Made by a program: the position numbers and the translations under genes
Source: Basidiobolus meristosporus CBS 931.73
Taxonomy: Eukaryota > Basidiobolomycota > Basidiobolomycetes > Basidiobolales > Basidiobolaceae
Assembly: GCA_002104905.1 (NCBI GenBank)
Contig: MCFE01000773.1
Location: 1 to 37,411 of the forward strand
Length of the DNA: 37,411 nucleotides
Direction: 5' to 3'
The notes under the pieces: model-generated
Databases searched by the model: none
What the model was told of the DNA's origin: nothing
What the model saw: the letters and a program-made list of their open reading frames with translations, nothing else
In this document: positions 1 to 11,834 of the stretch, one piece after another
Position numbering within the stretch: position 1 is the first letter of the stretch
How the letters are laid out: each line of letters begins with the position of its first letter

Positions 1-58
1 GTTCATTCCATCTTCAGACACCTTGAAAAGCCAATACTGAATTCAGATTTTGTTCTAG

Positions 59-2800
59 GTCTTCCTTTGTCCTTTATTAGAGTCCTTGGCTACAGAAACT
101 CCGATCCTGCCTCGAAACTCCATCACCAGAATATTCTCAAACATACTGGATATTGTAAATTTAAACAAGGAGTTGTTGAAACAGTTAGAGGAGCAGATTG
201 CTGATGCGAGTCCAAGCATGGTTACAGCGAGAATTGCCAAGATCTTTTTGGATATTGTGAGAATTTAGTTATTTACTTTTGTTAGCATTTTTGTGTTCTA
301 ATTGTCGTTACGTAAGTCCCCTTTTCTCAAAATGTACTCGATGTACGCCCGTAATTTCAGCAACGCCATTTCAACCGTCTCGACGCACTCCAACCAGAAT
401 TCCTCGTTTGCGAGATTCATCACTGTGCGTGATTTGGTCGTTACTTTTGCCTGGACGTCGTGTCTAATCTTTTGTTTTTGAATTTCATAGAAAGCCAACA
501 AACATCCAGAATGCGGCTCACTCCGCTTTGAAAGTCACCTAATTCTTCCTGTTCAGCGAATTCCTAGGTCAGTCCAAAACATCAATGTCTATTGGTCAAA
601 CCGGACTAACCGAGTGTTCATTAGATACGAGATGTTGTTGAAGCAACTGATTAAAAGTATTGGCGAGGGACATCCAGATCACGAGTCTCTTTCCAAAGCG
701 CTGCTTTATGTTGAAGATGGTATTGTATATGTTATTGCTTTTGCAGTTGATTTGGAAGTTAATTCAATTCTTTATCGCCAGTTGCCAAATATGTCAACGA
801 GATGATACGAGCGGGAGAGAAATCCATTATTATGGTCCACATTCAAAAATCACTAACCGGATTCTCAGAGGTAGTTTATTTCGAACTCGAATCAATCTAG
901 TCCTGGAGTCGTTAAACATCCTCTTTCAATAGAATCTTTTCGTTCCAGGTAGAACCTTCATCCATCAAGGTTCTGCAAAGAAAGTAAGGGTTGAGAGCCG
1001 ATGCAAAGTTTCCGATCCGTTAATCATTTATATCCAATGATAGATCTGTCGTAAAAGTCATCAAATCCGCAAGTTTTTCTTATTTTCCGACATTTTGATC
1101 TACGCCAGTACGAGCCTAGTGGGTGATTCTTATTCATTTAAACGCAAACTATCACTCCGCGAGCTCCAGATCACCGACATTCCGGATGAAGAGGGTAAGA
1201 AGTGCCTTTCCAACTGCCATCTGTTCGTTTATTGAATTGATGCGAACAGGCGAACCTCCGAATCGCTTCAAGATTAGTAGTCGAGAGAAATCATTTGTTC
1301 TCTATGTTGGTAAGTTGGCTTCAGCTATTTGCGAAGCAATACAACAATATGATGACCCTCCTTGGTTACAGAAAAAATCAAGGAAAAACTAGAATGGATT
1401 AACTTGGTACAGACCGCCATCCAGAATCTACAAGGCTCTATTGTTCCCGATCAAGTTGTCTATCCTTCAAGTATGCCCGAGGAGTTTAGAGAGCATCTCA
1501 AAGATACTATCTCCAGACAGCAATCCGAAAAAATAGAGCCTGCCGTTATCAAAGATTACTTTTCTCCAGTCTGGGTATTGAATTGAGTAAGCACCTGGCT
1601 GACGAACAAATATTTAAAGTCATTTTCTATTCTAGGTTCCGGATAATGAGGCAACCGATTGCGCTTGCTGTGGTGAGTTGTTCAACCCTGTAACTCGTAG
1701 AAAGCATCACTGCAGGTAAATATCAATCTATACCAAGTCAAACAGTTGGGTTTCTGACGACAATTTCCAGAGTTTGTGGCAAGGTGGTTTGCCATGGCTG
1801 TTCGTCCAAGGTAAGACTAGATGTCAAGCAGAAATTGCTGTCAATATCTACTTAACGTAGTTATTAGCGATTCATGATTCCCGGAAAGTATGGCGAGGAT
1901 CCAAGGGTAGAGAGAATTTGTGACCCGTGTTACGACTTGAAATTTGGAAAGCAGGCTCCTCCGGCGGTCGTTGGAATGCCTTCTGCCCTTCCTACTGCAA
2001 AAAATAAGCGCATTTTAGAGTTGGCTAATAGTAGTAAAGATGCCGAGAATCGACGTCACAGCTTCTTGGCTGATTCTACCCGATCGAAAGGAGCGGATAG
2101 AAGAGGAAGTATCATTGATTCAATCCGATCACAGAGAGTAAGAAATCAATTTTAAGGATCGCCGGATGCTGTAGTCGTAACTTACTTTTTTCCGCTTAGA
2201 CAAGGGCTATGACCATGCTTGAGTCAGGTTTAAGAGCTTCGTTTTACGGCGGCTCGACACCAATCATAAATCTGTCATTTATGCTGAAAAAGAAATGTGA
2301 TCTGTGCTTGGAAGAATTCTCTATATTCAGATGGAGAGTAAGTATTGAGAGTGTAGCATGGTGTATTAGCATGATTTCTGAATGATTTTTACATTCTAGA
2401 ACGACTGTGGAAAGTGTAAGCGTACGATCTGCTTCGATTGCTTAAGTAAGCAAACAGCACGAAACGGCTTCCTTCCCACGCAGAAGCCCCATACACCTTG
2501 TAAAGCAGAGAAAAATGAAGAGGATTTTGTGAAGATGAGTTCCGGAATGTTCCAAGATTACTTTGAGGAGTTGACCAAAATCTGCGATCCATGTTCCAGA
2601 GGTTTGTATCAGATTCCCATGACTGCGAATGTGTCTAATGTCATTATTACCTGTTATTAGGTATTCCACCATCACAAGTCCAAGTAAATGAGAAAGGTGG
2701 CGGATGGAGTATCATTGCGTTGAAGTCTCCAGAAATAGAGAGCAACGAACGGGAGCTTGGGTATTTCGGGGCATTTCCATCTCCGCAAACAAATGTATAA
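59..2800 (+). CDS. DH-PH-FYVE guanine nucleotide exchange factor, upstream tandem copy (5' end outside window)
   Basis: Fifteen exons can be read: 59-256, 317-424, 491-567, 625-719, 782-870, 933-983, 1044-1194, 1250-1309, 1372-1574, 1636-1715, 1771-1810, 1868-2137, 2200-2337, 2400-2601 and 2661-2800 (TAA). Together they give 633 residues; bases 1-58 are the end of an intron. The order is the DH (RhoGEF) domain with QRIPRYEMLLKQL, a PH domain, a FYVE finger (WVPD, RRKHHCR, RICDPCY) and a second cysteine-rich FYVE-like module (CDLC, DCGKC, ICFDC, CDPC). Members of this family (FGD-like) activate Rho/Cdc42 GTPases at PI3P-containing membranes. Every exon but four has exactly the same length as its counterpart in the next gene, and the frame stays open throughout, so it is probably functional. 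It is visibly richer in A/T than the downstream copy. The first exon, which should hold the start codon, lies before the window. Confidence 0.88.
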
Positions 2801-3847
2801 TTCTATATATTAACTGATAACATTTTTGTACCTCTTTATTGATATAAATAACCCACCCATTCCCTCCATTCCTTGTAATTCTAAAGTAGCATGTATAAAT
2901 CAGTCATTTCATTGGGCATCAACTGTTGGAACTTGTATAAACACACAGATAATAAATAAATAAATAAAACCCATTTACCCGTCATATATGCACCAGACTC
3001 ATCCGTCCGTTTCAAACAAGAACAGTTCACGGTAATGTACGACCCCATATGGGCCTTTTGTACGATTTAGATTAAAAACACTTGGTGTCACCCAAGAGCC
3101 ACCTTGATATGCTGCAACCTTCTAACGATTATCTCAGGACTGCCAAAGTCCGAAGAAAACCGAATCGACGTTCGCTCATAACGTTGAGTATGACGTTACC
3201 TTGCCTTGATCCTTCCAAAACCTGCTTGGATAGTAACCTAGAAACAGCCGTGTATATATTTATATATGGTTGCAACTCAGATGTTTGGTAGCATGTATGC
3301 CAGCCTAGCCAACTTTTAAACACCGATCTCGAGGAATCATTTACCTACGTGGACCCAAGACATATGAATTTTCCTTATTCAACTTCTGCTGAGCTGGTAC
3401 TGAGTATGGCAATGTTATAGAGATGTCTCACGTATTCCTGATTGCCCACTGTCTGCTGCTGGGGTATTGATCGATATCGATTGAGTGTATTCTATACATT
3501 GAGACAAGCTTTGGTCTCCACCGCCTTAATTTCTTATTAAGCCTTTCTTGATACAACAATAATAGAGTCCCTGCATAAATTAGTTGACGACGAGCCTTTT
3601 AATATCCATTGTAAAATTCATTAATATGTATGTGGTATGTGTTATGTGGTATGGGATGACTTGGGATGACTTAAAAGCTCCGTGATACCTCTTTTTACGT
3701 TTACTTTCTACTCTTGATCATTGTTCCTAACAAGACGACACATACTCCTTGATATTTGGCGGCTATGCGTAGCTTATAGTTTTCAGAAAACAGACTACGC
3801 AAACTTCTCCCCACAAAACTGAAACGAAGAACAAGTAGTAATTCGCC
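2801..3847. other. Intergenic region between the two exchange-factor genes
   Basis: No gene is visible in this 1 kb. It is AT-rich. It holds the presumed 3' UTR of the first gene, with repeated AATAAA-type poly(A) signals near 2950-2970, and the promoter and 5' UTR of the second. The short open frames here have no recognisable content and no splice partners. Confidence 0.6.
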
Positions 3848-6800
3848 ATGTCAACTCGTCGCCACATAGAACCTCACTTCAACTCGATGGCGCCGAACAA
3901 CCCCCGCCTAACCAAGAGGTCGTGGATATTCGCCAAGCCTCCACCACTTCACGAATCTCTTACCCAGGAGAATGTGGCCCCACCTCGCAACAACAGTAAC
4001 AGCAACGATGATGGGTTGGCCTCTGCCGTCATGAGACTTTCCTTTTTCAGAAACAATTGTTCTAAAGATAGCTTGTCTCTTGAGCCGGTAACCACATTCG
4101 CTTCTGAACTAGAGGAGACCAATTCCTACGCTATTCCCCTCAATAGACCAAATGGACGGAGTATGCCTTTGTATGTAAACCACACAAGCCGTAAGTTATC
4201 CGACGATTTGAATTTTGACGATAATTATGAGTATGAGGGAAATGGGACGGACGCTACGCCTTCTTTATCCTCATCATTCGCCTCTACTTTCCATACAAGC
4301 TCCAACCGCAATAGTACAGTCACGGTTGAATCCATGAACAGCCTATATTCTATAGCGGAGTCGCCACCCTATCTGGCTGGCTTCCATACCCCGCCTATAT
4401 TGCCCTCGATTGACTGCGGTGTAGATGGAAGATGTTATACCGAAGACGATGAGCAGACCTGCACACCGACCCTTAATAGAAGAGCATCGTACCTCCCAAG
4501 CGATAACGAAGGTGAGGACTACTTCAGCCTCCGTCGAAGCCGCTGCATGTCGTCATGCACGTCAGAAAATGAGGACACGGATGATTTCAGCCTCAACGAT
4601 GACCTAGCCTCCTTCGAATCGGTGGAAACAATCATCCCTCCTAAGAGAGTCGACTCTGATGGCCAAGAAGTATGCAGTGAGCCATTCCAATCCCTTCCGC
4701 CAATCGATACGCAAAGTAGTCAAGGAGTCGAGCCGACACGCGACTCCCCGAGGTCCCCGGAAAAGGAGAAAACCAACCAGATAGCGCAGGAGATTATCAA
4801 TAGTGAACGATCTTACGTCAATGGATTGCTGATGATTCAAAAAGTACGTGCTAATTGTAGGTAGTTCATTCATCATCAAGAGGATTACTCAGCCTCCCTG
4901 TTTCGCAGGTGTTTCTGTGCCCCCTGCTGGAATCGCTGGCAACCGACAACGAGATACTGCCGCGGAATTCCATCACCCGGATCTTCTCGAATATCTTGGA
5001 TATTGTCAATCTAAACAATGAGCTTCTTCGGCAATTGGAGGAGGAGCTGAAGGATCTCGACGAGGAGACTGCGCCCAGAAAGATCGCCAAGATATTTCTA
5101 GACATTGTAAGGAGGTTGGATAGAGTCCTGCGCGACCTTGCCCCGGGACTAACTCTCGTTTCTAGGCGCCCTTCTTGAAGATGTACTCGATGTATGCTCG
5201 AAACTTCAACATCGCCATCTCTACCGTCTCCACCCATTCGAACCAAAACTCCGCGTTCGCCAAGTTCATCAAGGTAAGCTACCAACAACCCTGCTTTATT
5301 CATGGCCGGGTTACTGACCAGGCTTTTTACATCCCCAGACCGCCAATGAGCGTCCCGAATGCGGTGCGTTACGCTTTGAAAGCCATCTCATTCTCCCAGT
5401 ACAGCGGATCCCCAGGTATTGCAGTTAATCTTCGTAGCATTCTGTGTACTCCGACCAACCGGATATCTCTTAGATACGAGATGCTGTTGAAGCAGCTAAG
5501 CAAAAGTATTGGTGAGGATCACCCGGACTACCTGTCGCTCAACAAGGCTTTGCGATATGTGGAAGACGGTAAGCTATCTCGGTCGGTTCATTGCTTGGGT
5601 GAAAGCTGAGCATTGTTCTGTGACAGTGGCCAAATACATCAATGAAATGATCAGAGCTGGAGAGAAGTCCATCATGATGGTGAACATTCAGAGGTCTCTG
5701 ACCAACTTCTCGGAGGTACGTTCTCATCCGACCCTGCGTAAAGCACGTCACATCTATTGACACCATCCGCATTAGAATCTGTTTGTCCCGGGAAGAACAT
5801 TCATCCATCAGGGTGTAGCCAAAAAGGTTAGTAGGAAGCCACCACTCGGTCTCTGTGCAACTACTTACCCCCTCCCCCCTAGATCTGCCGCAAAAACCAC
5901 CAGGTGCGCAAGTTCTTCTTATTTACCGATGTCCTCATCTACGCCAGCCCCAACCTGGTTGGCGAGACGTACTCGTTCAAACGAAAGCTATCTCTGAGAG
6001 AGTTGCACGTGTCTGACATCCCGGATGAAGAAGGTTTGCCCACATCATCTGATCCTATTTTGGAGACGGCAAACTAACCACCATCCTCCTCCACAGGGGA
6101 ACCCGAGAATCGGTTCAAAATCAGCTCGCGCGAGAAATCCTTTGTAATTTATGTTGGTAGGTGACTCTCGCATGGCGGCATGATTTCCCCAGCTCAACCT
6201 TGTTCTGTTTAGACAAACCCCGGGAAAAGGAGGAGTGGATCAGTCTAATATGTACAGCGATTCAGAACCTGCAAGACTCCATTGCCCCTCACGAGGGGGT
6301 CAATCCATCCAATATCAGCGAGGAGTTTAGGAACATATTGGATGACACCCTCAGAAGCCAACATCAACAGCTGACCCAGCCAATCATTACCGAATACTAC
6401 TCTCCTGTCTGGGTAAGCCCCAGTGCCAATTCCGTAATTAGCTTAGTTTGCTGATCTGAGTCCCAATTAGGTTCCAGACAACGAGGCATCCGAGTGCGCT
6501 TGTTGTGAAGAGCCATTCAACCCGGTTACACGTCGGAAGCATCACTGTCGGTAAGTGGTGGATCCCCAGTCCGGCTCATGTTTGGGCTTCATTAACGAAC
6601 AATGCTTACATAAGGCTCTGCGGGGAAGTGGTCTGCCACTCGTGCTCTTCCAAGGTATGCTCACCTCCGTCATTACCCCACCAAATTGTCTGTGCTCATC
6701 GACCATCACCACTACAGAGATTCATCATCAAGGGAAAGTACGGCGAGGAGCCAAGAGTAGAGAGAATATGCGATCCGTGCTATAGCATAAAATTCGGAAG

Positions 6801-7635
6801 CATTGACAATTCCCATCATCCGCTCACAACGCCCAAACCTAAGAGGGTGCTTGAACTATCAAGCTCGCAGTTCTCCGAGGAACGCCGACCTAGCTTCCTT
6901 GCTGACTCAGCCAGGAGCAAAACAACCCCTAGCAGGCGAGGAAGTATCATCGAGTCTATCCGCTTCCAAAGAGTAGGTAGCCCAGCAAGTATGGACAAGT
7001 CCACATATACTCACCTCTTGCTCATAGACAAGAGCCATAACAATGATCGAGTCTACCAAATCAACCCTACGTGCCTCGTTCTACGGTGGCTCGGCTCCGA
7101 TTCCTCTGATGAATGCCGCCCTGCGTAAGAAATGTGATCTCTGCTTGGAGGACTTCAGTATCTTCAGATGGCGCGTAAGTTATCAGCTGTTGTCGCCGCA
7201 TTCCAACGAACCCCTTTCTCACCTATTCAACGACGCTCCAGAACGATTGCTTCCAATGCCGTCGAACGGTATGCTTCGACTGTCTGAACAAGCGTGTCAG
7301 TCGTAGCTTGCCGGAATTGACGATGGAGTGCGTCCTCACCAAAGAGCAGAAAACCGAGGACGAGTTTCTGAAGACGAGCTCCGGCATGTATGAAAAATAT
7401 TTTGACGAAAACACCAAGATATGTGACCCTTGCTCCAGAGGTAAGAGTGCTCTCGTCGACATCGATCCCTGAACCCCTAATCTGATCATCGTTCTCAGGT
7501 ATTCCCCCTTCCATGGTCCGTGTCAACGAAGAGGGAGGTGGCTGGAGTATCATCACTTCCAAATCCCCCGAGCCCAAGGAACTGGAACCCAAGTCGCCAT
7601 TCCTCAGTCGCCTTAAGGCTTTAGACTATCTTTAG
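3848..7635 (+). CDS. DH-PH-FYVE guanine nucleotide exchange factor (FGD-like), complete
   Basis: Sixteen exons with 15 short GT-AG introns give 960 residues: 3848-4843, 4909-5106, 5166-5273, 5339-5415, 5474-5568, 5627-5715, 5776-5826, 5883-6033, 6097-6156, 6213-6412, 6471-6550, 6615-6654, 6718-6972, 7028-7174, 7242-7440 and 7499-7635. The start is chosen because an in-frame TAA lies 9 bases upstream. Residues 1-305 are low-complexity, Ser- and acid-rich, probably disordered. The DH domain spans about 310-520 (QRIPRYEMLLKQL), PH about 522-630 and FYVE about 672-737 (WVPD, RRKHHCR, RICDPCY). A second eight-cysteine module (about 837-913) aligns with FYVE but lacks the HH pair and basic motif. 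The expected role is activating a Rho-family GTPase, likely Cdc42, on PI3P membranes. It is a tandem paralogue of the gene before it. The family is certain; the GTPase partner is inferred. Confidence 0.92.
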
Positions 7636-7760
7636 CTATGTAAACTATCCCACTGTACAAATGTTGCTTGATTATCAATTATTCGATTGGATTTACTACA
7701 TAAAGTGAATGGTCCCAATGTTCAGGATTATTATTTATCCCCTGACAGCCTCGCTCCGAT

Positions 7761-7778
7761 TGTGTGTGTGTGTGTGTG
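7761..7778. repeat. (TG)9 microsatellite
   Basis: Nine perfect TG units lie in the short region between the 3' ends of the convergent exchange-factor gene and RPS11. Confidence 0.95.
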
Positions 7779-7868
7779 GACACATAAAAGAAATTTCCGT
7801 TGGAACCCAGTTTAATGCGTTAAACATACATCATGGTTTTATAGTAGATACATCGTCATCAACGAAAT

Positions 7869-8495
7869 TTAGAACTTGGTGAATTGCTTGCTACCTTGAG
7901 TCTTCTTTTGGACCTTGAGCACGTTGAAACGAACGGTCTTGGACAAAGGACGGCACTGGCCGACGGTGACCATATCACCGTTCTCGACACGGAAGCAGGG
8001 AGACACGTGAGCGGCAAGGTTCTTGTGACGCTTCTCGTAACGGTTGTACTTGGGGATGTAGTGAAGGTATTCACGACGGATGATGAGGGTGTTCTTCATC
8101 TTGGTGGAGATGACAACACCGGTGAGGATACGTCCACGAATGCTGACATCACCGGTGAAGGGGCACTTCTTGTCGATGTAGTGACCTTCAATGGCTTCCT
8201 TGGGAGTCTTGAAACCAAGACCAACATCCTTGTACCAACGAAGGTTGCGGGTCTTCTTGGCACCAACGACCTTGGCATTTTGGAAGATACCAACTTGCTT
8301 TTGGAAAGCTCTTTCAATCTAGGGAAATATCCGTGAGTCAGTGTCAGTGTCAGTGGGGGTGGTCGAGGAAAATACAAAGCGAAACATCGGGCCATGGTCG
8401 ACCTCTATCTATCCCATTGTGGTCATGAATCCATCGACCCCGGATGATGCTCGTGATGTTCCCTTGTGGTGATTGCTAATTACCTGTTCAGACAT
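7869..8495 (-). CDS. RPS11: 40S ribosomal protein S11 (uS17)
   Basis: There are two exons. Exon 1 (8484-8495) is only 12 nt and encodes MSEQ. A 165 nt intron (8319-8483, GT-AG) separates it from exon 2 (7869-8318), giving 153 residues. The protein reads [14 protein letters not shown]..., then the conserved [20 protein letters not shown] and [20 protein letters not shown] blocks of eukaryotic S11. It ends ...QGSKQFTKF, matching the family length of about 155. It binds 18S rRNA in the small subunit. It is divergently transcribed from the NADH diphosphatase gene. The 150-codon open frame on the opposite strand is an antisense shadow. Confidence 0.95.
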
Positions 8496-8590
8496 ACTGA
8501 GAAATTTCGAAGACTAGGTAAGCTCTCGAAGGAAGAGGGAAAAGAAGGACTGTCCGCTGACCGAACTGTCATATTATTAATTTGCCCCCG

Positions 8591-8620
8591 ACCAATGGAC
8601 TGGACACTAAATCACGTGAT
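8591..8620. promoter_or_regulatory. CCAAT box and palindromic E-box in the divergent promoter
   Basis: ACCAAT lies at 8591-8596 and the perfect 10 bp palindrome ATCACGTGAT at 8611-8620, about 116 bp upstream of the RPS11 start and 240 bp upstream of the NADH diphosphatase start. TCACGTGA is the classical site for Cbf1-type bHLH factors, which bind ribosomal protein promoters in some fungi. Use here is inferred from sequence and position. Confidence 0.5.
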
Positions 8621-8622
8621 AC

Positions 8623-8665
8623 AGCCCGTTTTTCCTCTCCATCATGAGAGGCGGGCTTTTTTTTT
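8623..8665 (+). other. Inverted repeat followed by a T9 run
   Basis: AGCCCG (8623-8628) and CCTCTC (8634-8639) pair perfectly with GAGAGG (8646-8651) and CGGGCT (8652-8657) around a 6-base loop. Five T bases bulge on one arm. Nine T follow. The shape resembles an intrinsic terminator, but in this eukaryotic divergent promoter its role is unknown. It could be a Pol III-type stop, a barrier between the promoters, or chance. Confidence 0.6.
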
Positions 8666-8860
8666 CTAGCCGAGCATTTTTTCATCCTGGTGATGCTGTG
8701 ACTGTAGATTGTCTTCGCGAATGGGTGATTCGGATGAATCCGGTTCTGGTTGGGATGCTAATCTTGATCACAATGATGGATTACTAATCTCTCGAAATGG
8801 TCGACGGCTATATGTACAGCGTTATCGGGCATTTAGCCCCGTTAATAATACTCACCAGCC

Positions 8861-10023
8861 ATGGATCCAGCCAGAGAGAAAGTCCACTTTCCGGAGGCCG
8901 CTCCAAACTTCTTCGCGGGTAGCAACCTGAACCGGTAGGTTTGCTTTACCAAGTCCATCGTAGCCTGAGATCTCTCTCACTAACCCTACGTACCAGCATA
9001 AGTGAACGCCGAACCGACATTCCTTTCCTTTCCGAGGCGTTAACCTCCCCGAATTCCCTGACCCTGCTGCTCTCCAATGGGAATCCTCTGGCGAGCACCC
9101 AACCAACCGCACTTCACTGGCTCCCATACACCGACATCAAAGAGCTCGTTGGGAATCCCTTTGCCGACAGCGAGAACCAGAGGTATCCGGAGGGGGTGAC
9201 TTTGGTGTTCTTGGGGATCGACAAACCGTTGGACAAGAGCCCCAACTATTATTGGACCCTGGACGTTTCGGCCAAAGGGCCGCTGGAGAGATCGTTCGTC
9301 GAACTCCAAGAGAGATTTACCGACTCGGTGTACTCCTTCATTGCGATGCGGCCAACTTGCTTCGGGTTATCCCCTGTCGAGGCGGCCATCTTAGCTCAGG
9401 CTCGAGCCTTGGTCGATTGGAACGCGCGTAATCAATACTGCCCTGCTTGTGGCAACAAGACCATCTTGGTAGACGCAGGGTACAAGCGAACATGTCCGCC
9501 CATATCCCCGGACCAGGTGTCAGCTGAGCATCCGCCATGTATCTCAACCAAAGGTGTGCATAATTTCGCATATCCCCGAACCGATCCCGTCGTGATTGTT
9601 TGCACCGTATCACCACAGGGAGACCGGATTCTATTAGGTCGGCAAAAATCCTGGCCACCCGGGATGTACTCGTGCGTGTCCGGGTTTGTTGAACCGGGTG
9701 AATCGTTGGAAGAGGCTGCTCGTCGGGAGGTGCGTGAGGAAACCGGGATCGTCCTTGGCCCGGTCACGTACCATTCAAGTCAGCCCTGGCCATTCCCCAA
9801 CTGCCTCATGATCGGCTGCATCGGGAAAGCATTGAGCGAGGACATCAATCTGGAGGATATGGAGCTGGATGAGGCCAGGTGGTTTTCGCGTGAAGAGGTG
9901 ATCGGTGGTCTGGAAAATCCGGTTGACCTGTCGATGAAGGATTCCCAACCGACGACTGATCTACGCTTGCCTCCTGAGAATGCGATCGCTCATCACATTA
10001 TCAAAGCCTGGGCGCTGGACTAG
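8861..10023 (+). CDS. NPY1: NADH pyrophosphatase (NUDT12/Npy1 type Nudix hydrolase)
   Basis: There are two exons, 8861-8934 and 8997-10023, with a 62 nt GT-AG intron, giving 366 residues. An in-frame TAA 15 bases upstream supports the ATG. The N-terminus carries the NFFAGSNLNR motif typical of this family. A zinc ribbon follows (Cys173, Cys176, Cys191, Cys206). The Nudix box covers residues 254-276 with the full GX5EX7REVREETGI pattern, and SQPWPF at 286-291 is the NADH diphosphatase signature downstream of the box. The enzyme splits NADH (and NAD-capped RNA in some homologues) to NMNH and AMP. Yeast and human homologues are peroxisomal, but this one ends WALD, with no C-terminal SKL-type signal. 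It is divergent to RPS11 and convergent with the first MOT1 gene (273 bp gap). An open frame at 8709-8930 overlaps the start in another frame and may be an upstream ORF or chance. Confidence 0.93.
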
Positions 10024-10296
10024 GAATGTCGCTCATCGCCACCGTGACTTTGTTGGTGTACTGTGAAGGTATGCAAGCGTGACTACTACTACGACTAGAG
10101 GTGGAGGTGTATTGGGTTATTTAAATAAATTTGAATAATTATCTAATGGCTAATTTCGGACACCATTCTTTGTATGGCGTTGAGGAATGCCCAATGAAGT
10201 GTGCGGTCTTTATTGCTTAGGGGATTAAGTCTGTAATCATTCTAAATTATACATGGAGCAAACCATAGCAAAGGGTCTTTGCTTGCATCATTCCAT

Positions 10297-11460
10297 TCAT
10301 TGTTTTAGTGTTTGGCGTTGTGTCTCCTTCCCAGTGGTGGTGTGTTCACCACCTGGCATCGCAACAACACACTGCTCGTTTGTGTTACCCTGGTCAGGCT
10401 TCGTCTCCACGGTGGATCCTGAATGCTCGAACTCGACCCCACGACGACGGGCATCCAGCCAGAGGCAGATGTAGGCAACAATTCCGGACACAAAGCCAAC
10501 GCCGTCATTTTTGAAGGTCATGAGCATACCACCGGACACCAACACAATCAAGAAGTTGCGGTTCCTGGTGGCTTGGGAGTCGTCGGGCTTGCTGAAGTTG
10601 CGTGCGGCCATGGCCAGTTCCAAGCCACTGACGAACAGCATCACCCCAAGGAATGACTTGGGGAAGTATTGGAGAAGGCCAAGGAACGAGCCACCAAGGA
10701 TGAATCCGATCAGCATCTTGCAGATCCCCAGGAACAGAATGCTCACTTCACTGCGTGCACCGAAGCGGTACTGGCCAGCGAGTCCACCAGAGCCATGACA
10801 GAATGGCATGCTCCCGAAGAAGCAGCCGGTCAGGTTCATCAGTCCAACACATGTGGCCACGGATGAGGTGGTGGTCTGGTTCTCGGGGAACAGCTCCTTG
10901 ATCAACGCCACCAACGCGATCACCGAGTTGAGGGTGGTGAGCGGAAGCTGGCCAAGCCCTGCGTTCAACATCCCTGTCACGAACTCACCCGGAGTTGGGA
11001 CAACTGGTTTGGGGTAGTAGAAGCCAGGGGATGGTAGTTGGATGGAGGTGCTCGAGGTGTACACCACGATGATGGCAAAGACCAGGCCAATGACAAAGAT
11101 GATCATGGCGGTGGGAATGCGGCGCTGATGGTACAAGAAGAACACCACACAGAACCACACGATCGCCCACTCATAGTTGTCGTGCCACTTCCAGTTGGTT
11201 CCACCCCAGGGTGTCTCGATCTTGAACAGGAGATCGGTGCCGGCCTTGGTCATCAGGGTGATTCCTGTGCCCATCTGAATGCCCCGGACCACGGCATGTG
11301 GCGTGTACTTGTTCACCAGGTGGATGGTGCGTGTCAGGCCCAGGAACAGGACCACTCCACTCACGAACATGCCGGCACCCATGATCTCACCCATGCTCAT
11401 CTTGCTAGCCAGGGCAATGGCTCCGATTGCTGTGCAAGTCAAGAAGGAGTACAGGATAGG

Positions 11461-11491
<31 letters not shown>

Positions 11492-11786
11492 AATGGTTAA
11501 TACACTGAAGAGCATATGTAACCGGAGTCGCCCAAAGAGTGAACTGTCAGGAGGAACACCTACTTTTCATGGGCTGAACACACATCGGAATGCCAAACTT
11601 GAGACCGGTAATGATATTCCACAAGCCACCGAAGATCAAGGAGGAGGTGAGGGAGACTTGACCGGAAAGAGAAAGGGACACCATCAAGGGGACCAGAGTA
11701 CCCAAGTCACCCAAACTTCCACTGATCTCGGCGAGGGTGAAGTTCTTCCTGTAGTGTGCCAACTTTCTTTTAATACAATTGCTCAT
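10297..11786 (-). CDS. MOT1: MOT1-family molybdate transporter, copy A
   Basis: Exon 1 (11564-11786) and exon 2 (10297-11429), with a 134 nt intron, give 451 residues ending in TGA. Family blocks are FTLAEISGSLGDLGTLVPLM near the N-terminus, CVQPMK at the splice junction, then IGAIALASKMSMGEI and FCHGSGGLAGQYRFGAR. About ten hydrophobic segments are visible and there is no STAS domain, as expected for MOT1 rather than SulP sulfate permeases. MOT1 proteins import molybdate for molybdenum cofactor synthesis; substrate is inferred from family. The intron holds a (GA)n run, which reads as a (TC)n pyrimidine tract in sense orientation. TATAAAAT lies about 50 bp before the ATG. Copy B 3.8 kb away has the same orientation and is nearly identical. 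Confidence 0.88.
11461..11487. repeat. (GA)n microsatellite in the intron of MOT1 copy A
   Basis: An uninterrupted GA run of about 13-14 units lies 30-60 bases from the acceptor of the intron. On the gene's sense strand it is a polypyrimidine (TC)n tract. Confidence 0.95.
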
Positions 11787-11834
11787 GGTAAGAATTAGAA
11801 GAGGAGCGAAGTGATTGAGTGGGATGGTCTGGGT

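Noticed and set aside
7884-8336. A 150-codon plus-strand frame over RPS11
   Set aside because: Antisense shadow of the highly conserved ribosomal protein exon; no domain of its own.
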